From an uncultured bacterium (GTDB lineage Bacteria; Myxococcota_A; Bradymonadia; UBA7976; VGTA01), in contig CALSSE010000007.1 of assembly GCA_943788935.1 (NCBI GenBank), forward strand, positions 353,871 through 417,870: a stretch of 64,000 nucleotides of DNA, in the 5' to 3' direction. Of this stretch, positions 45,088 through 54,416 are shown piece by piece. The notes beneath the pieces were generated by a model that worked only from the letters and a program-made list of their open reading frames with translations, did not search any database and was not told where the DNA came from. Each line of letters starts with the position of its first letter. Positions within the stretch are counted from its first letter, which is position 1. The position numbers were made by a program, and so were the translations under genes.

Positions 45088-46602
45088 CTATTTCTTGGTG
45101 AGCACGATGAAGCGTACACCACGCTCACTTTTCACGTGAAGTAAGAGGCTCCCCCGAGCTTTAGAGACTGCTCTCTTGAAAGACTTGATATTTCGGACCG
45201 CTCGTTGATTAACGCTGAGGATCACTTGTCCTGCTCGTAGACCAGCTTTTTCAGCCGGACTATTAGCAGCGACATCAGAGATTAATACACCCGAACGTCC
45301 CTTGAGCTTGAGTTTCGATCTGATCGCTCGAGTGAGTTCTTGTATCTCTAGACCATACTCATCCTTAGAATCGCTTTGAGCAGATTTAGATCGCTGAGTA
45401 GATTCAGGGTTGGCGTTGAGCGCTCCGATTTTCACCTTAATGTCTCGCTCCTTGCCGTCACGAAATATCTTGAGTTTAACAACGCTCTGCGGTTCGGTAA
45501 GAGAGATACGATTTCTGAACATCGCAGCGGTAGAGACCGGTCTCTGGTCAAGCTCGACGACGATGTCTCCTGCATGTAAACCACTTCGGTCAGCGGGGGA
45601 GTCAGGGACAATATCAGCGATGAGGACCCCTCGTTTATCACTCACCCCAAATCGCTGAGCGATTTCAGGGGTCAGCTCCTGAATATAAGCCCCAATCCTC
45701 CCTCTACGTACTTCACCGAATGCGATGAGCTGATCTTTAATTTTCAACGCCATATTAATAGGGATCGCGAAGCCAATTCCCATATATCCACCGCTTCGGC
45801 TATAAATCGCGGTATTAATGCCGATGACTTGTCCATCGATATTAAGAAGAGGGCCTCCGGAATTACCGGGGTTGATCGCTGCGTCGGTTTGGATAAATTC
45901 TTCATAGTCAGTGATTCCCATACCCGCTCGACCAGTGGCGCTGACCACACCCACTGTGAGGGTGGCAGATAAGCCAAAAGGATTACCAACAGCGAGGACC
46001 CATTCCCCGATTTCGAGTTGACTTGAGTCACCGATGGTGAGCTCTGGTAAGCTCTCTTCATCGACCTTGATCACCGCTACATCTGATTTGTCATCAGCCC
46101 CGATCAATTTAGCTTTAAGCGAGCGACCATCAGCGGTCTGGACTAAGATCTCGTCGGCGCCCCCCACTACATGATTATTGGTAAGGATATATCCATCTTC
46201 ACTGATAATAAATCCAGACCCTTGACCTTGCTGCTCACCACCAGGCCGTTTTCGCCCGGGACGCTTACCCCCTCCTTGCGGTCCTGGGAAGCTAGGGCCA
46301 AAGAAGTGACGTAAAAACTCTTCTTCAAAAGAGCTCACCGCGGGGAGTTTAGAGCGCTTGATCACTTGTATAGAGACCACTGCAGGCATCGCGATTTTAG
46401 CCGCTTTAGTAAAGTCATTCGATCGAGCGCTCGCTTCTTGAGTGTTGAGACCAAGACATATCATCATGATGATAAAGGAAGGAGCGATTAAAACCCTTAA
46501 TGAATGGGCTTTATGGAGATGAGAGCTGTTTCGTCGCCCACATGGCCGATCATGAGTTTGATGTATAGGAACTCGCGGTAATGACATAAGATCATGAGAC
46601 AT
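45088..46602 (-). CDS. htrA: HtrA/DegQ-family serine protease with two PDZ domains
   Basis: A 504-residue periplasmic trypsin-like protease/chaperone. The signal anchor at about 36-52 follows an unusually long, basic N-terminus (cleavage near EASA-R). The triad is H144 (TNNHVV), D174 (DKSDVAV) and S248 (NPGNSGGP). Two PDZ domains follow (about 300-390 and 415-500), each with a GVLI carboxylate loop. A Gly/Lys/Arg/Pro-rich stretch (GPQGGGKRPGRKRPGG) fills the LA loop before the His. GGAGG lies 7 nt before the ATG. It degrades or refolds misfolded envelope proteins. Confidence 0.95.
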   Translation of the reverse strand: MSHDLMSLPRVPIHQTHDRPCGRRNSSHLHKAHSLRVLIAPSFIIMMICLGLNTQEASARSNDFTKAAKIAMPAVVSIQVIKRSKLPAVSSFEEEFLRHFFGPSFPGPQGGGKRPGRKRPGGEQQGQGSGFIISEDGYILTNNHVVGGADEILVQTADGRSLKAKLIGADDKSDVAVIKVDEESLPELTIGDSSQLEIGEWVLAVGNPFGLSATLTVGVVSATGRAGMGITDYEEFIQTDAAINPGNSGGPLLNIDGQVIGINTAIYSRSGGYMGIGFAIPINMALKIKDQLIAFGEVRRGRIGAYIQELTPEIAQRFGVSDKRGVLIADIVPDSPADRSGLHAGDIVVELDQRPVSTAAMFRNRISLTEPQSVVKLKIFRDGKERDIKVKIGALNANPESTQRSKSAQSDSKDEYGLEIQELTRAIRSKLKLKGRSGVLISDVAANSPAEKAGLRAGQVILSVNQRAVRNIKSFKRAVSKARGSLLLHVKSERGVRFIVLTKK

Positions 46603-46795
46603 GACAAACCTCCGATGGTCGTTAATCTATATAAGTGAGTATCTCAGGCGGTGATGGTTGCTTGACTCAGAGCTTAAGCCTATCACCCGTTTACCATGAG
46701 GAAGAAATCAACTCTAGGCTCTCTATATTCCCGACGAGATCATATTTCTGACCCTTATCGCTTAAGAATATTGGGAGCGAATACCAATCCTTATC

Positions 46796-47761
46796 TCAGG
46801 GATTGATCCCCATATTGAGATAAGTAGAGAGGCTTAGACCAAAGAAATAGCTCTTGGTTTCAGGTGCATAGCTGTAGGATGTACTGAGTTGACCATCTCC
46901 ACCTCCGAGGCCGACTAAGGCGATCCCTCCGCTCCATTGTTGTGATGGAGATTCATTGATCAGGCTTAAGTCATTGACATTAGGGCTCATCACCGAGAGC
47001 TCGTCATCTCGTCGTTGGCGATAGAGGTATCCGAAGCGAAACACTAAAGCGTCGCTCAACATTAACTCGGCACCGGCTCGATAATGGTTTTCGGATACTG
47101 AGAGCTGTCGTAGGTAATCGAGATTGACAGAGAGTCGTTGAGTGGAGAGACCTAAACCACCACCGAGTGAACGTCTGTCCTCTTCAAGAAGCTCAACACC
47201 GACCGCTCCTACACTGACGGCACTTGATAGCTGTAACAGCAGTCCAGCATTAAGATCGAAGCCATCTCTCTCTGTTCTCTCATCATAAATATAGCGTGCT
47301 GATGCGCCCATGAGTAATAGGCTGCTACTTAGCTTTGACACGGGTAGAGAGAATCCGACTTGTGCGTCATGGCCGCTAGCTTCTCCACTTTTCATCAGTG
47401 CCTGATACCCGAGTCCAAGAGCGAGACGATCACGAGAGTAACGGGTCTGAGAATCCACTACATTTATTCCCAATAAATTCGCCCCCTCTGAAGTGCGAAA
47501 GTAATTGGCATCAACCGCATAGGATGCACCAGCGCTCATGCCTGCTGGATTAAGGATTAAGGCTGAGTTCGCCCGTGCTCCTCCGATCCCAGCATGACCC
47601 ATCGCCGCAACTCTTGGAGTGGTGAGCCCTACTCCCTGGGCGTTAGCGGACTCGCTCATTAGGCAGAGGATGATTGAGCACACAAACAGAGATGACGAAT
47701 AGTATAGTGGAGTGCTCCATGCGCCTTTAAGTCTCACTATGGGTACATACGCATTCATCAC
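46796..47761 (-). CDS. outer-membrane beta-barrel protein, PorV/FadL-like
   Basis: A 321-residue outer-membrane protein. After a signal peptide (hydrophobic about 18-36, cleavage near ANA-QG) comes AAMGHAGIGGARANSALILNPAG; the N-terminal NPAG motif and plug-like region recall PorV/PorQ and FadL-type barrels. The rest is alternating amphipathic beta-strands and ends in an aromatic-containing strand (SYFFGLSLSTYLNMGINP). It could carry hydrophobic substrates or serve as a secretion component; nothing nearby decides. It lies downstream of the lipoprotein gene at 47848, in the same direction. Confidence 0.72.
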   Translation of the reverse strand: MMNAYVPIVRLKGAWSTPLYYSSSLFVCSIILCLMSESANAQGVGLTTPRVAAMGHAGIGGARANSALILNPAGMSAGASYAVDANYFRTSEGANLLGINVVDSQTRYSRDRLALGLGYQALMKSGEASGHDAQVGFSLPVSKLSSSLLLMGASARYIYDERTERDGFDLNAGLLLQLSSAVSVGAVGVELLEEDRRSLGGGLGLSTQRLSVNLDYLRQLSVSENHYRAGAELMLSDALVFRFGYLYRQRRDDELSVMSPNVNDLSLINESPSQQWSGGIALVGLGGGDGQLSTSYSYAPETKSYFFGLSLSTYLNMGINP

Positions 47762-47847
47762 AGCTCCTTATTAAAATAGGCTGAGAGGTCTAGGAAGACC
47801 CCTCCATAGCCACCTCATAGCAGAAGATCAACAGGAGGTCAGTCTAA

Positions 47848-49152
47848 TTACTGAATCTGCTTTGAGAGGAGACCTTGAAAGAGCGCCTTATAGAGCTCAG
47901 CGAGTTGTTGGTCCTTACCCGCATAGTTTTCTTGTGTGGGGAAGTGTACCGAGATCACTAGCTCAAGTCCTTGGTCAACGATCGTCTCCCCTTCTTCATT
48001 GAAGACAGGGAGACAGGCGTAGTCAGTGTGAACAATCTCACCTCCTCGAGAGAAGCCTAGGCCGAGCTTTGAGAAGATTCGCCATTGTCCTTGGGTATTG
48101 TCATCGATCAGGGAGATATTGACTGCCTCTTGAGCGTAGACAGAGGGGTCCGACTCCATCCCTTGAGGGGTCTGTTGGTCATAGCGCTTTGAGTTCTCTG
48201 ATCCATAGAGCAGGACTTTAATGTCATCCCAAGTGCTATATTCAAGTCTCGTCGTTGGGTCTTCTCGATACATCACTAGCCGCTTTAACGCTTCGGCGAG
48301 AGTATGGGTTGAGAGAAGGTTAGTTTTGATCCAACCTTGATCTTGAGGGACATCTACAGTGAGCTCATTTTGGTTGTTAAAGGTGAAACCTAGAGGAGGG
48401 GCTTTCGCACCATAGTTTGCTCCAAAAATCTCCTCTTCTGGTCTATTCAACCAGCGGTCATGAATGAGCTGGTTTGCGAAACTTCGTCCACCAACATCAT
48501 GAAACCAATACATTAGGCCATTAGAAGTATATTCGCGTTCATCATAGCTGTGAACAATAGATACGAGATCTCCTAAAGGCACATCCCCGATAAGCGCGTC
48601 GAGTCCGATCGCTCCCTCAGAATGATAGCGTATGCTCTCTGAGGCATTAAGGATCCCTAAGAATTTGGAGGAGCTCCATGTTTGGACGACCTCATCGTGT
48701 CGACCATTACTGAGGTAGCGATAATAGGGAACACCATCAACCCTCTTAATCAAAATAACAGTCACTGAGGCTTCAGCAGGGAAGAGGGCGGCGAGGCTCT
48801 GATCAAAAGAGATCTCCGCACCATCTCGGCTCGCTCTAGTATATCCTTCTAATGAGCGAGAGTCTTCAGCGCTGCTAATCACCGGACAAATAAAGTCTCG
48901 ATCACGGTTTGAGGGGAGTCGTTTACGACATCGGGTGTCATCTAAGTATTCAAGATAATAATTTGGATAAGGGCCGCAGCTCTCATCCGACTTATGAAAA
49001 GGTTCTCTGATGCTATTAATGCCGACCTCTCTGTTACTCATTAAGTCTTCAGGTTGCTCGGTACAACCACTAAAGTGCAAAGCACTGAGCAGTGTGAGTA
49101 GAGAGAGTGTGAGTAGAGAGAATGTGTTTAAACTGTCTATTACAGATCGCAT
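47848..49152 (-). CDS. lipoprotein with SxxK-like motif, unknown enzyme
   Basis: 434 residues from ATG 49152 (MRSVIDSLN), with GAGG 5 nt upstream. The signal peptide ends in a lipobox (ALHFSGC), so it is lipid-anchored. The domain contains WSSSKFLGIL (an SxxK-type sequence), YTSNGLMY and later KLGLGFSRGGEIVHTDYACLP, an arrangement that recalls the SxxK / S-x-N / K-T/S-G triad of beta-lactamase and DD-peptidase serine hydrolases; the third motif is not standard. Two Cys-pair regions occur (ESCGPYPN, TRCRKRL). It might be a serine hydrolase or a relative that lost activity. Transcribed divergently from the helicase gene. Confidence 0.6.
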   Translation of the reverse strand: MRSVIDSLNTFSLLTLSLLTLLSALHFSGCTEQPEDLMSNREVGINSIREPFHKSDESCGPYPNYYLEYLDDTRCRKRLPSNRDRDFICPVISSAEDSRSLEGYTRASRDGAEISFDQSLAALFPAEASVTVILIKRVDGVPYYRYLSNGRHDEVVQTWSSSKFLGILNASESIRYHSEGAIGLDALIGDVPLGDLVSIVHSYDEREYTSNGLMYWFHDVGGRSFANQLIHDRWLNRPEEEIFGANYGAKAPPLGFTFNNQNELTVDVPQDQGWIKTNLLSTHTLAEALKRLVMYREDPTTRLEYSTWDDIKVLLYGSENSKRYDQQTPQGMESDPSVYAQEAVNISLIDDNTQGQWRIFSKLGLGFSRGGEIVHTDYACLPVFNEEGETIVDQGLELVISVHFPTQENYAGKDQQLAELYKALFQGLLSKQIQ

Positions 49153-49374
49153 ATTAACCTCATTTAATATCGTCGGCACCTGTCATGTTCTGATGCCACA
49201 GAGATGTCAACTAAATGACGACTAATCACAGTATATTTAGCTGTGTAGTAGAGTAACTTACTGATTAAAGTTAAACCTCTTAGGTGACAAGGAGTCAAAT
49301 GCTTAGTTCAAACTTTATTCACGTTTTGATGAATGGTGATTGAGGTAAAAGATGAAGTGATGAACCTTAAGGCT

Positions 49375-49402
49375 TTGTCTATTCGTCGATCAAGGTTATA
49401 AA
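49375..49402 (+). promoter_or_regulatory. sigma-70-like promoter of the helicase-FGE gene
   Basis: TTGTCT (49375-49380) and TATAAA (49397-49402) with a 16-nt spacer match the -35 and -10 consensus at 4/6 and 5/6. Transcription would begin near 49408-49410, giving a leader under 10 nt before the ATG at 49417 and no room for a Shine-Dalgarno sequence; none is seen. An in-frame stop lies just upstream, so the protein cannot start earlier. Confidence 0.5.
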
Positions 49403-49416
49403 CGGCTCAGCTCTTT

Positions 49417-52400
49417 ATGATTCACACCCTGAGTCTATCAGGTACACAGGTCGAGGATGATGTGAGAAGGCTGAACAGAAAGATCTATATTCATGATGAG
49501 GTCAGTGACCAACTCGAGCGTGATCACCGTGACATCGCTCCCCGGTTCGCTATGCTCTGTCGTCAACTTGGAGTGAGCGAGTGGATTCGTTTTAAGCCTA
49601 CTAAAGGAGAGAATGATGGGTGGCGCAGGAGCCCATTAGGTGGAACAGGGGGGAGCCACTATTATATGTGGTGGTTGGCCGCGGGAGCCGGGCCTGGCAA
49701 GGCTCTCGCCCTAGAAGGACAAGACATCGCCATCCGCGCTATTCGTCACCATGACCTCACCGATAAACGACTGCTCCATGGTGACCTCGATGACTATTGG
49801 GAGTTCTCATTCGTCGAAGAGCTAGATGATGAACAAGTCCTTGAGCAGCCGTGGACAGAAGATCAGCAGAGCTATATCTCTCAACGAGAAGACTGTCAGG
49901 TGTTGATCGGTCCCCCAGGGTCGGGCAAGACCTCAAGTTTATGGAGAGCCCTCGAGGTGGCACTTCTAGAGTCCCGCACCCTTAGTAACCGTCAAGATAA
50001 ATGCCGAGCGCTATATATCACTTGGTCACAAAGACTCGCTGAGAGCGCGGAACAATACTTTTCTATTATGGCTCCCCATGAGGTTGAGGTGTTTGATCTC
50101 ACTGGCCTCTTCTCCAGAGCGCTCTCTAAAGATCTCACTCGGATAGGGCTGAAGGGGTCTCGTTTAAGTTTACTCTCTGCGATCGAGAGGCTCACTAAAA
50201 AGTATAACTTAAAGAAGAGAGCTCTCGCTCGACCACATCGATTTTATGACTTAATCCGTGCTTGGGTGATCGGGCGAGGGCCATGGTCAGGGAAGCGGGT
50301 CGGTAATAGCAAAGTGGATAATGAGCAGGAACGCCTGATTCAAGAAGAATTCGACGAGGCATTGGCACTTTTCGAGGCGCTCGATCTCGATCGTTGCTCC
50401 CTCGATCGGCTTTTTCCTGAGCTGAGCGCCGCCGAACAGGTCCTTGAGCTCCATGCGCTTGAGGGGAGAGTCGGGGAGGGGTACCAATTCGTAGTGATCG
50501 ATGAGGTACAAGACCTCACTCCTCTAGAGTTGGCTGGTGCTTTAAAGATCGCTAAGAGCTGGTCGACTGACCAACCGAGACTCTATCTCGCTGGTGATGA
50601 AGGGCAAGTCGTTCGCCCTACTTTCTTTGAGTTTTCAGAGCTAAATGATCAGCTGTTCGCTCAAGGCTATCATCCTCAGAGCACCACTCTCGCTTCTAAT
50701 TTACGCTCACCCAAGGTAATCGCTGATAGCGTGATCAGAGCGAAGAGCTTCAACGGTCTCCTCCCCGCTAAATATAGGCCTGCTGATCAAGCGGTCCGAC
50801 CCTCTGACTATGAGACTGAGGCGCTGCTCGCTTTGAGCTATTTCGATGACCAACGAGACCTTATCCGTCTCGTAGAGACGCTCTCCGCTAACCCGAATGT
50901 CTATTTTATAGAGCTCTATGAAGACTCTGAGCGCTTAGAGGCTGATTTAGGAATACATGGCCAGCTCACTCAGGTCTTTAATACGGCGGAAGCGGTTAAG
51001 GGTCTTGAGTTTGCTTCGGTGTGTATCGTGGGAGCTTCAGCCCTTATCGATGCCTTAGACCCTTATCGGGCCCAACAAGACCCACTCGCTTTCCGTCTCG
51101 ATGTGAACCGTCTAAGAGTCGCTATGAGCAGAGCGGTAGAACACCTCATTTTCATTGAGCCTCGTCATAAAGTGCGTGATGAGCTACGAACATTAATTGG
51201 AGGACGTGCGGGCGGCGATGATTGGGAGAGAGCGAGCGCTTCGATAGAGTCATTCGATCTCCGTGAGGGCTGCGTAATCTCTCTCTCGGCGCTTGAAGAA
51301 TTACTCTCCTCGAGGGACCTCTCCGTAGAAGAACGGGTTCAGGGCTTTATCAGTCGCGCTGAGCGACTCTTCTTTGACGAGCTACGAGCCGATGAGGCTT
51401 ACGAAGACCTAGCGACAGCGATGGAGCTCGCTGAGCGTACAGGAGAAATCAGCGAAGAGCTGTTTAGTGCTCTAAGACAGCTACTAGCGCGGGTCGCCCT
51501 CACCGAGACTCTCCGTAAGCCAACACAGCGTCTACTCCAAGAATCACAGATCATGGGAGTTCTGTTAAGAGACGCGGTAAGAGCCGTGGGGGGAGACTCA
51601 CTCTTAGAGTTGATGAGCGCCGCGAAGCTATGGTCAGAAGACGCGGCAGAGCTTAGAGATCTTCGCCGTATTTTTCACTCACTGACCAATCCTCATGTGA
51701 TTCAGATTTCTTGGCTCACTCACCTCTTTAGTGAAACGAAGTATGCTCTCTTTGAGAAACTACACCAGATCGCTTCTCTAACAGAGACCGCGCTCACTGA
51801 AGTAGATGTGGTCTTGGAGGTTATGGGCTTCTCTACACAAGAGCAGCGCCGACTCTCATTGAGTTTTCGTCGCGATGCTTTCGATACTCTGATCGAGAAT
51901 CAATGGTCAGACGCTGAGGCGATGTGGCAGGGTGTAGAGAGTGATGACGTCGAGGATCTATGGAGAGAAGCTCAGCTCCATGAGGCTCGTCAAGAATGGG
52001 TTGAAGCTGCGGAGCTTTATGAGCGTCTAAACTCTCCAGACTATGCCCTGAAGGCGTATCGTGAGGCAGGAGAGATTGAGCGCGCAGTCGGGCTCTTAGA
52101 GGGTCGTAGCTTCGAGGAACTCGAGTCTTGGTCGATGAGTGGATTAGAGCTACTCTCCGTCACGACTAGATATGTAAGACGCTACCCTCTCTCCACGGCC
52201 GAGCGAGCTACATTATTTCGCTATGGCGATGAAGAGATTAAGCGTCTCAGAGACGATCTCCTCGAAGATCAATCAAGCCTACGAGATCGTCAACTCGCCA
52301 TAAGCGTCGAAGCGGATGTTCTCAAAGAAGAGCGAGCCCTTCTTGAGAGAGAGATCGAGCGGGTGCAAGGAGAGCGAGATCGACTAGAGATGAGAGAGTC

Positions 52401-54303
52401 GGCGCTTAAACGAAATGATCGCCGTTTAAAGCGAAATCAACCATTGACATCTGCTCTCCTCGATGTCGAGGCTGAGGTCACTGCTAGCGAGTTATTAAAG
52501 ACAGGCTCAGAGTCTTCTTCTACAGGGTCAGAGTCTTCTGCCGACGAGAGAGCAGGGGACTTAGCTTGGACAGCAGGGTCTACTGAGAAAGACTTACTAG
52601 GTCACGGGGAGGATCACGGGGAGGATCACGGGTCAACTTCGTACGCTGAGACGATGGATGCCTTACCCGCTATCGGTTTTAGTAGCGCTTTAGAGGGTAC
52701 ATTTGCTGTAAGAATTAAACGTCTTACTGACAGAGCGAGCGCCCTCTCTATGAGAGAGCTTGAGTTACGACGAGTGGGTAATCAGTTGCGTTTAGACCAA
52801 GAGAAGCTAGAGGCGGGGAGGCGAGCGCTCCAGCGTCGCCAAGCTGAGCATGAAGAAGAGAGCCTAAGCATTAGCGAGCAGCGTCAGGGGATCGAGGTTC
52901 GACTTAGCGCAATGAATCAGCGAGAGGAGAGACTTAAAGGAGAAAGGGGAGAGCTCTCTGAGAGGCAGCGGAATTTAGTTGAGCGTGCGAATCTACTCGA
53001 TGATCGAGATCGTGCATTGATCCTAGAACTTGAGACATTACACTCCGAAACTGAACGTGCTCAGCGAGCCCAAGCTCAGGCTGACGAGGCAAGCCGCAAG
53101 AGAATAGCGCTAGAGGAAGAGCTAAGACAGAGAGAAGAGCGTCTAGAAAGACGCATTGAAGACATAGAGCGACGAGAGCGGGAGCTTGAACAGAGGGAGG
53201 AGAGCGTGGAGGTTTATGGCCAATCCTTAAGTGGTTTCCACCCAGCGCTGATCAAAGATCGCAGAGATCAACCTCTTGACCAACAGGAGGAAATCTCTCA
53301 AGAGGAGTCTTCATCTTACATCCCTTCGATACCACAGGGCGATCTGGAGGAAGATGTCGACGATTGGTCTCCTCGTTACACATCAACAGCGATACAAGTC
53401 TTTACTGCTGATTTAGTTCATCATGAGCTAGAAGAGGATATAGAGGTCAATGACACCGAGCTAGAGATACCTGCCTTCAAGGATGAAGAGCATATCCCTT
53501 TACCACGATGGTTCGAGCAGAGTACGGCTTATCAACGTCAAGCGGGTGATGAAGTCGTAGATGATATAGAGGGGGTTCGTTTCGCCCTCAAATACTGCCC
53601 TGCAGGCTCATTCCTCATGGGATCCGCTCAAGGAGAGCCGGCTGAACACCCACAACATGAAGTGCAGCTTACCGCTCCCTTATTGATGGCGGAGAGCCTC
53701 ATCACTCAACGTCTCTGGGCGATGGTTATGGGCCAGTCACCGAGTCGGTTCGTGGACCCTGATCGACCCGTAGAGAGAGTGAGCTGGATAGACGCTGCGC
53801 TTTTTTGTAATCGACTCAGCGCCCTCGGTGGTTTAACCCCTGTCTATCATATGGCCCCGGGACATCATGAGCAGATCATTTATCGAGCCAACTTTAGCGC
53901 TAGCGGTTATCGTTTACCCACAGAAGCGGAGTGGGAATATATCGCCCGAGCAGGGACTGATAACCTATTTGCTGGTAGTCAACGAGCGGCTGATGTCGCT
54001 TGGAGTAGTCGGAGCGCTAGAGGTTCTACACAGCCGGTGATGATGAAAGCGCCTAACGCGTGGGGTATATACGATTTATGTGGTAACGTCGCTGAGTGGT
54101 GCGCAGATATCTCAACCAGCTATGAGCATCGACCGAGAGTGATCATCGATCCCCTATTTGATGCTTCTCAAGGTGATCGAGTGATCCGAGGCGGTGCTTG
54201 GTCTTGCTCAGCTTATCTTTGTCGAGTGACAAGCAGGGGGAGCGCTCCTGCCCACTCAAGAGGGCCTGATATTGGGGTTAGAGTCTGTCGAAGGATGAGC
54301 TAA
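49417..54303 (+). CDS. SF1 (UvrD-like) helicase fused to coiled coil and formylglycine-generating-enzyme domain
   Basis: A 1628-residue protein. Residues 1-140 form a small domain (FKPTKGEND, HYYMWWLA, IAIRAIRHHDLTD) that weakly resembles RelE/ParE folds. The SF1A helicase core follows: Walker A GPPGSGKT (165-172), Ia LYITWSQRLAES, Walker B VVIDEVQDL (D362-E363), motif III LAGDEGQVV, IV ASNLRSPKVIAD, V NTAEAVKGLEF, VI RLRVAMSRAVEHL. Then alpha-helical repeats (about 620-930), a long charged coiled coil (about 930-1320), and from about 1385 to the end an FGE-sulfatase (SUMF1) domain: FLMGS, YRLPTEAEWEYIARAG, LCGNVAEWC, IRGGAWSCSAYLC, GVRVC. The two copper cysteines (C-x4-C) of active FGEs are kept. 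It is a single gene with no CxPxR substrate nearby. Function unknown; a nucleic-acid-sensing or defence role is possible. Confidence 0.88.
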   Translation: MIHTLSLSGTQVEDDVRRLNRKIYIHDEVSDQLERDHRDIAPRFAMLCRQLGVSEWIRFKPTKGENDGWRRSPLGGTGGSHYYMWWLAAGAGPGKALALEGQDIAIRAIRHHDLTDKRLLHGDLDDYWEFSFVEELDDEQVLEQPWTEDQQSYISQREDCQVLIGPPGSGKTSSLWRALEVALLESRTLSNRQDKCRALYITWSQRLAESAEQYFSIMAPHEVEVFDLTGLFSRALSKDLTRIGLKGSRLSLLSAIERLTKKYNLKKRALARPHRFYDLIRAWVIGRGPWSGKRVGNSKVDNEQERLIQEEFDEALALFEALDLDRCSLDRLFPELSAAEQVLELHALEGRVGEGYQFVVIDEVQDLTPLELAGALKIAKSWSTDQPRLYLAGDEGQVVRPTFFEFSELNDQLFAQGYHPQSTTLASNLRSPKVIADSVIRAKSFNGLLPAKYRPADQAVRPSDYETEALLALSYFDDQRDLIRLVETLSANPNVYFIELYEDSERLEADLGIHGQLTQVFNTAEAVKGLEFASVCIVGASALIDALDPYRAQQDPLAFRLDVNRLRVAMSRAVEHLIFIEPRHKVRDELRTLIGGRAGGDDWERASASIESFDLREGCVISLSALEELLSSRDLSVEERVQGFISRAERLFFDELRADEAYEDLATAMELAERTGEISEELFSALRQLLARVALTETLRKPTQRLLQESQIMGVLLRDAVRAVGGDSLLELMSAAKLWSEDAAELRDLRRIFHSLTNPHVIQISWLTHLFSETKYALFEKLHQIASLTETALTEVDVVLEVMGFSTQEQRRLSLSFRRDAFDTLIENQWSDAEAMWQGVESDDVEDLWREAQLHEARQEWVEAAELYERLNSPDYALKAYREAGEIERAVGLLEGRSFEELESWSMSGLELLSVTTRYVRRYPLSTAERATLFRYGDEEIKRLRDDLLEDQSSLRDRQLAISVEADVLKEERALLEREIERVQGERDRLEMRESALKRNDRRLKRNQPLTSALLDVEAEVTASELLKTGSESSSTGSESSADERAGDLAWTAGSTEKDLLGHGEDHGEDHGSTSYAETMDALPAIGFSSALEGTFAVRIKRLTDRASALSMRELELRRVGNQLRLDQEKLEAGRRALQRRQAEHEEESLSISEQRQGIEVRLSAMNQREERLKGERGELSERQRNLVERANLLDDRDRALILELETLHSETERAQRAQAQADEASRKRIALEEELRQREERLERRIEDIERRERELEQREESVEVYGQSLSGFHPALIKDRRDQPLDQQEEISQEESSSYIPSIPQGDLEEDVDDWSPRYTSTAIQVFTADLVHHELEEDIEVNDTELEIPAFKDEEHIPLPRWFEQSTAYQRQAGDEVVDDIEGVRFALKYCPAGSFLMGSAQGEPAEHPQHEVQLTAPLLMAESLITQRLWAMVMGQSPSRFVDPDRPVERVSWIDAALFCNRLSALGGLTPVYHMAPGHHEQIIYRANFSASGYRLPTEAEWEYIARAGTDNLFAGSQRAADVAWSSRSARGSTQPVMMKAPNAWGIYDLCGNVAEWCADISTSYEHRPRVIIDPLFDASQGDRVIRGGAWSCSAYLCRVTSRGSAPAHSRGPDIGVRVCRRMS

Positions 54304-54333
54304 TCGATCAGCCCTTCTAGAGCCTCTAACTTC

Positions 54334-54366
54334 TAGCCTCTAGCCTCTAGCCTCTAGCCTTTTTTA
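54334..54366. repeat. 7-bp tandem repeat with T tract between convergent genes
   Basis: TAGCCTC at 54334-54340, 54341-54347 and 54348-54354 is followed by a partial copy and then CCTTTTTTAG. CTAGAG (54317-54322) and CTCTAG (54338-54343) can form a 6-bp stem upstream of the T run, so this could be a weak terminator for the helicase gene; the stem is short and partly inside the repeat. Confidence 0.4.
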
Positions 54367-54416
54367 GCTTTTGGGTGCAAGCGGCGAAGCTGAGATTTTG
54401 GTTTAGGTGAATGCCT

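Noticed and set aside
49417..54303. CxPxR substrate for the FGE domain among the window's proteins
   Set aside because: No convincing CxPxR sulfatase motif was seen in the proteins I read; CSRPSE in the DUF1552 protein does not fit the spacing.
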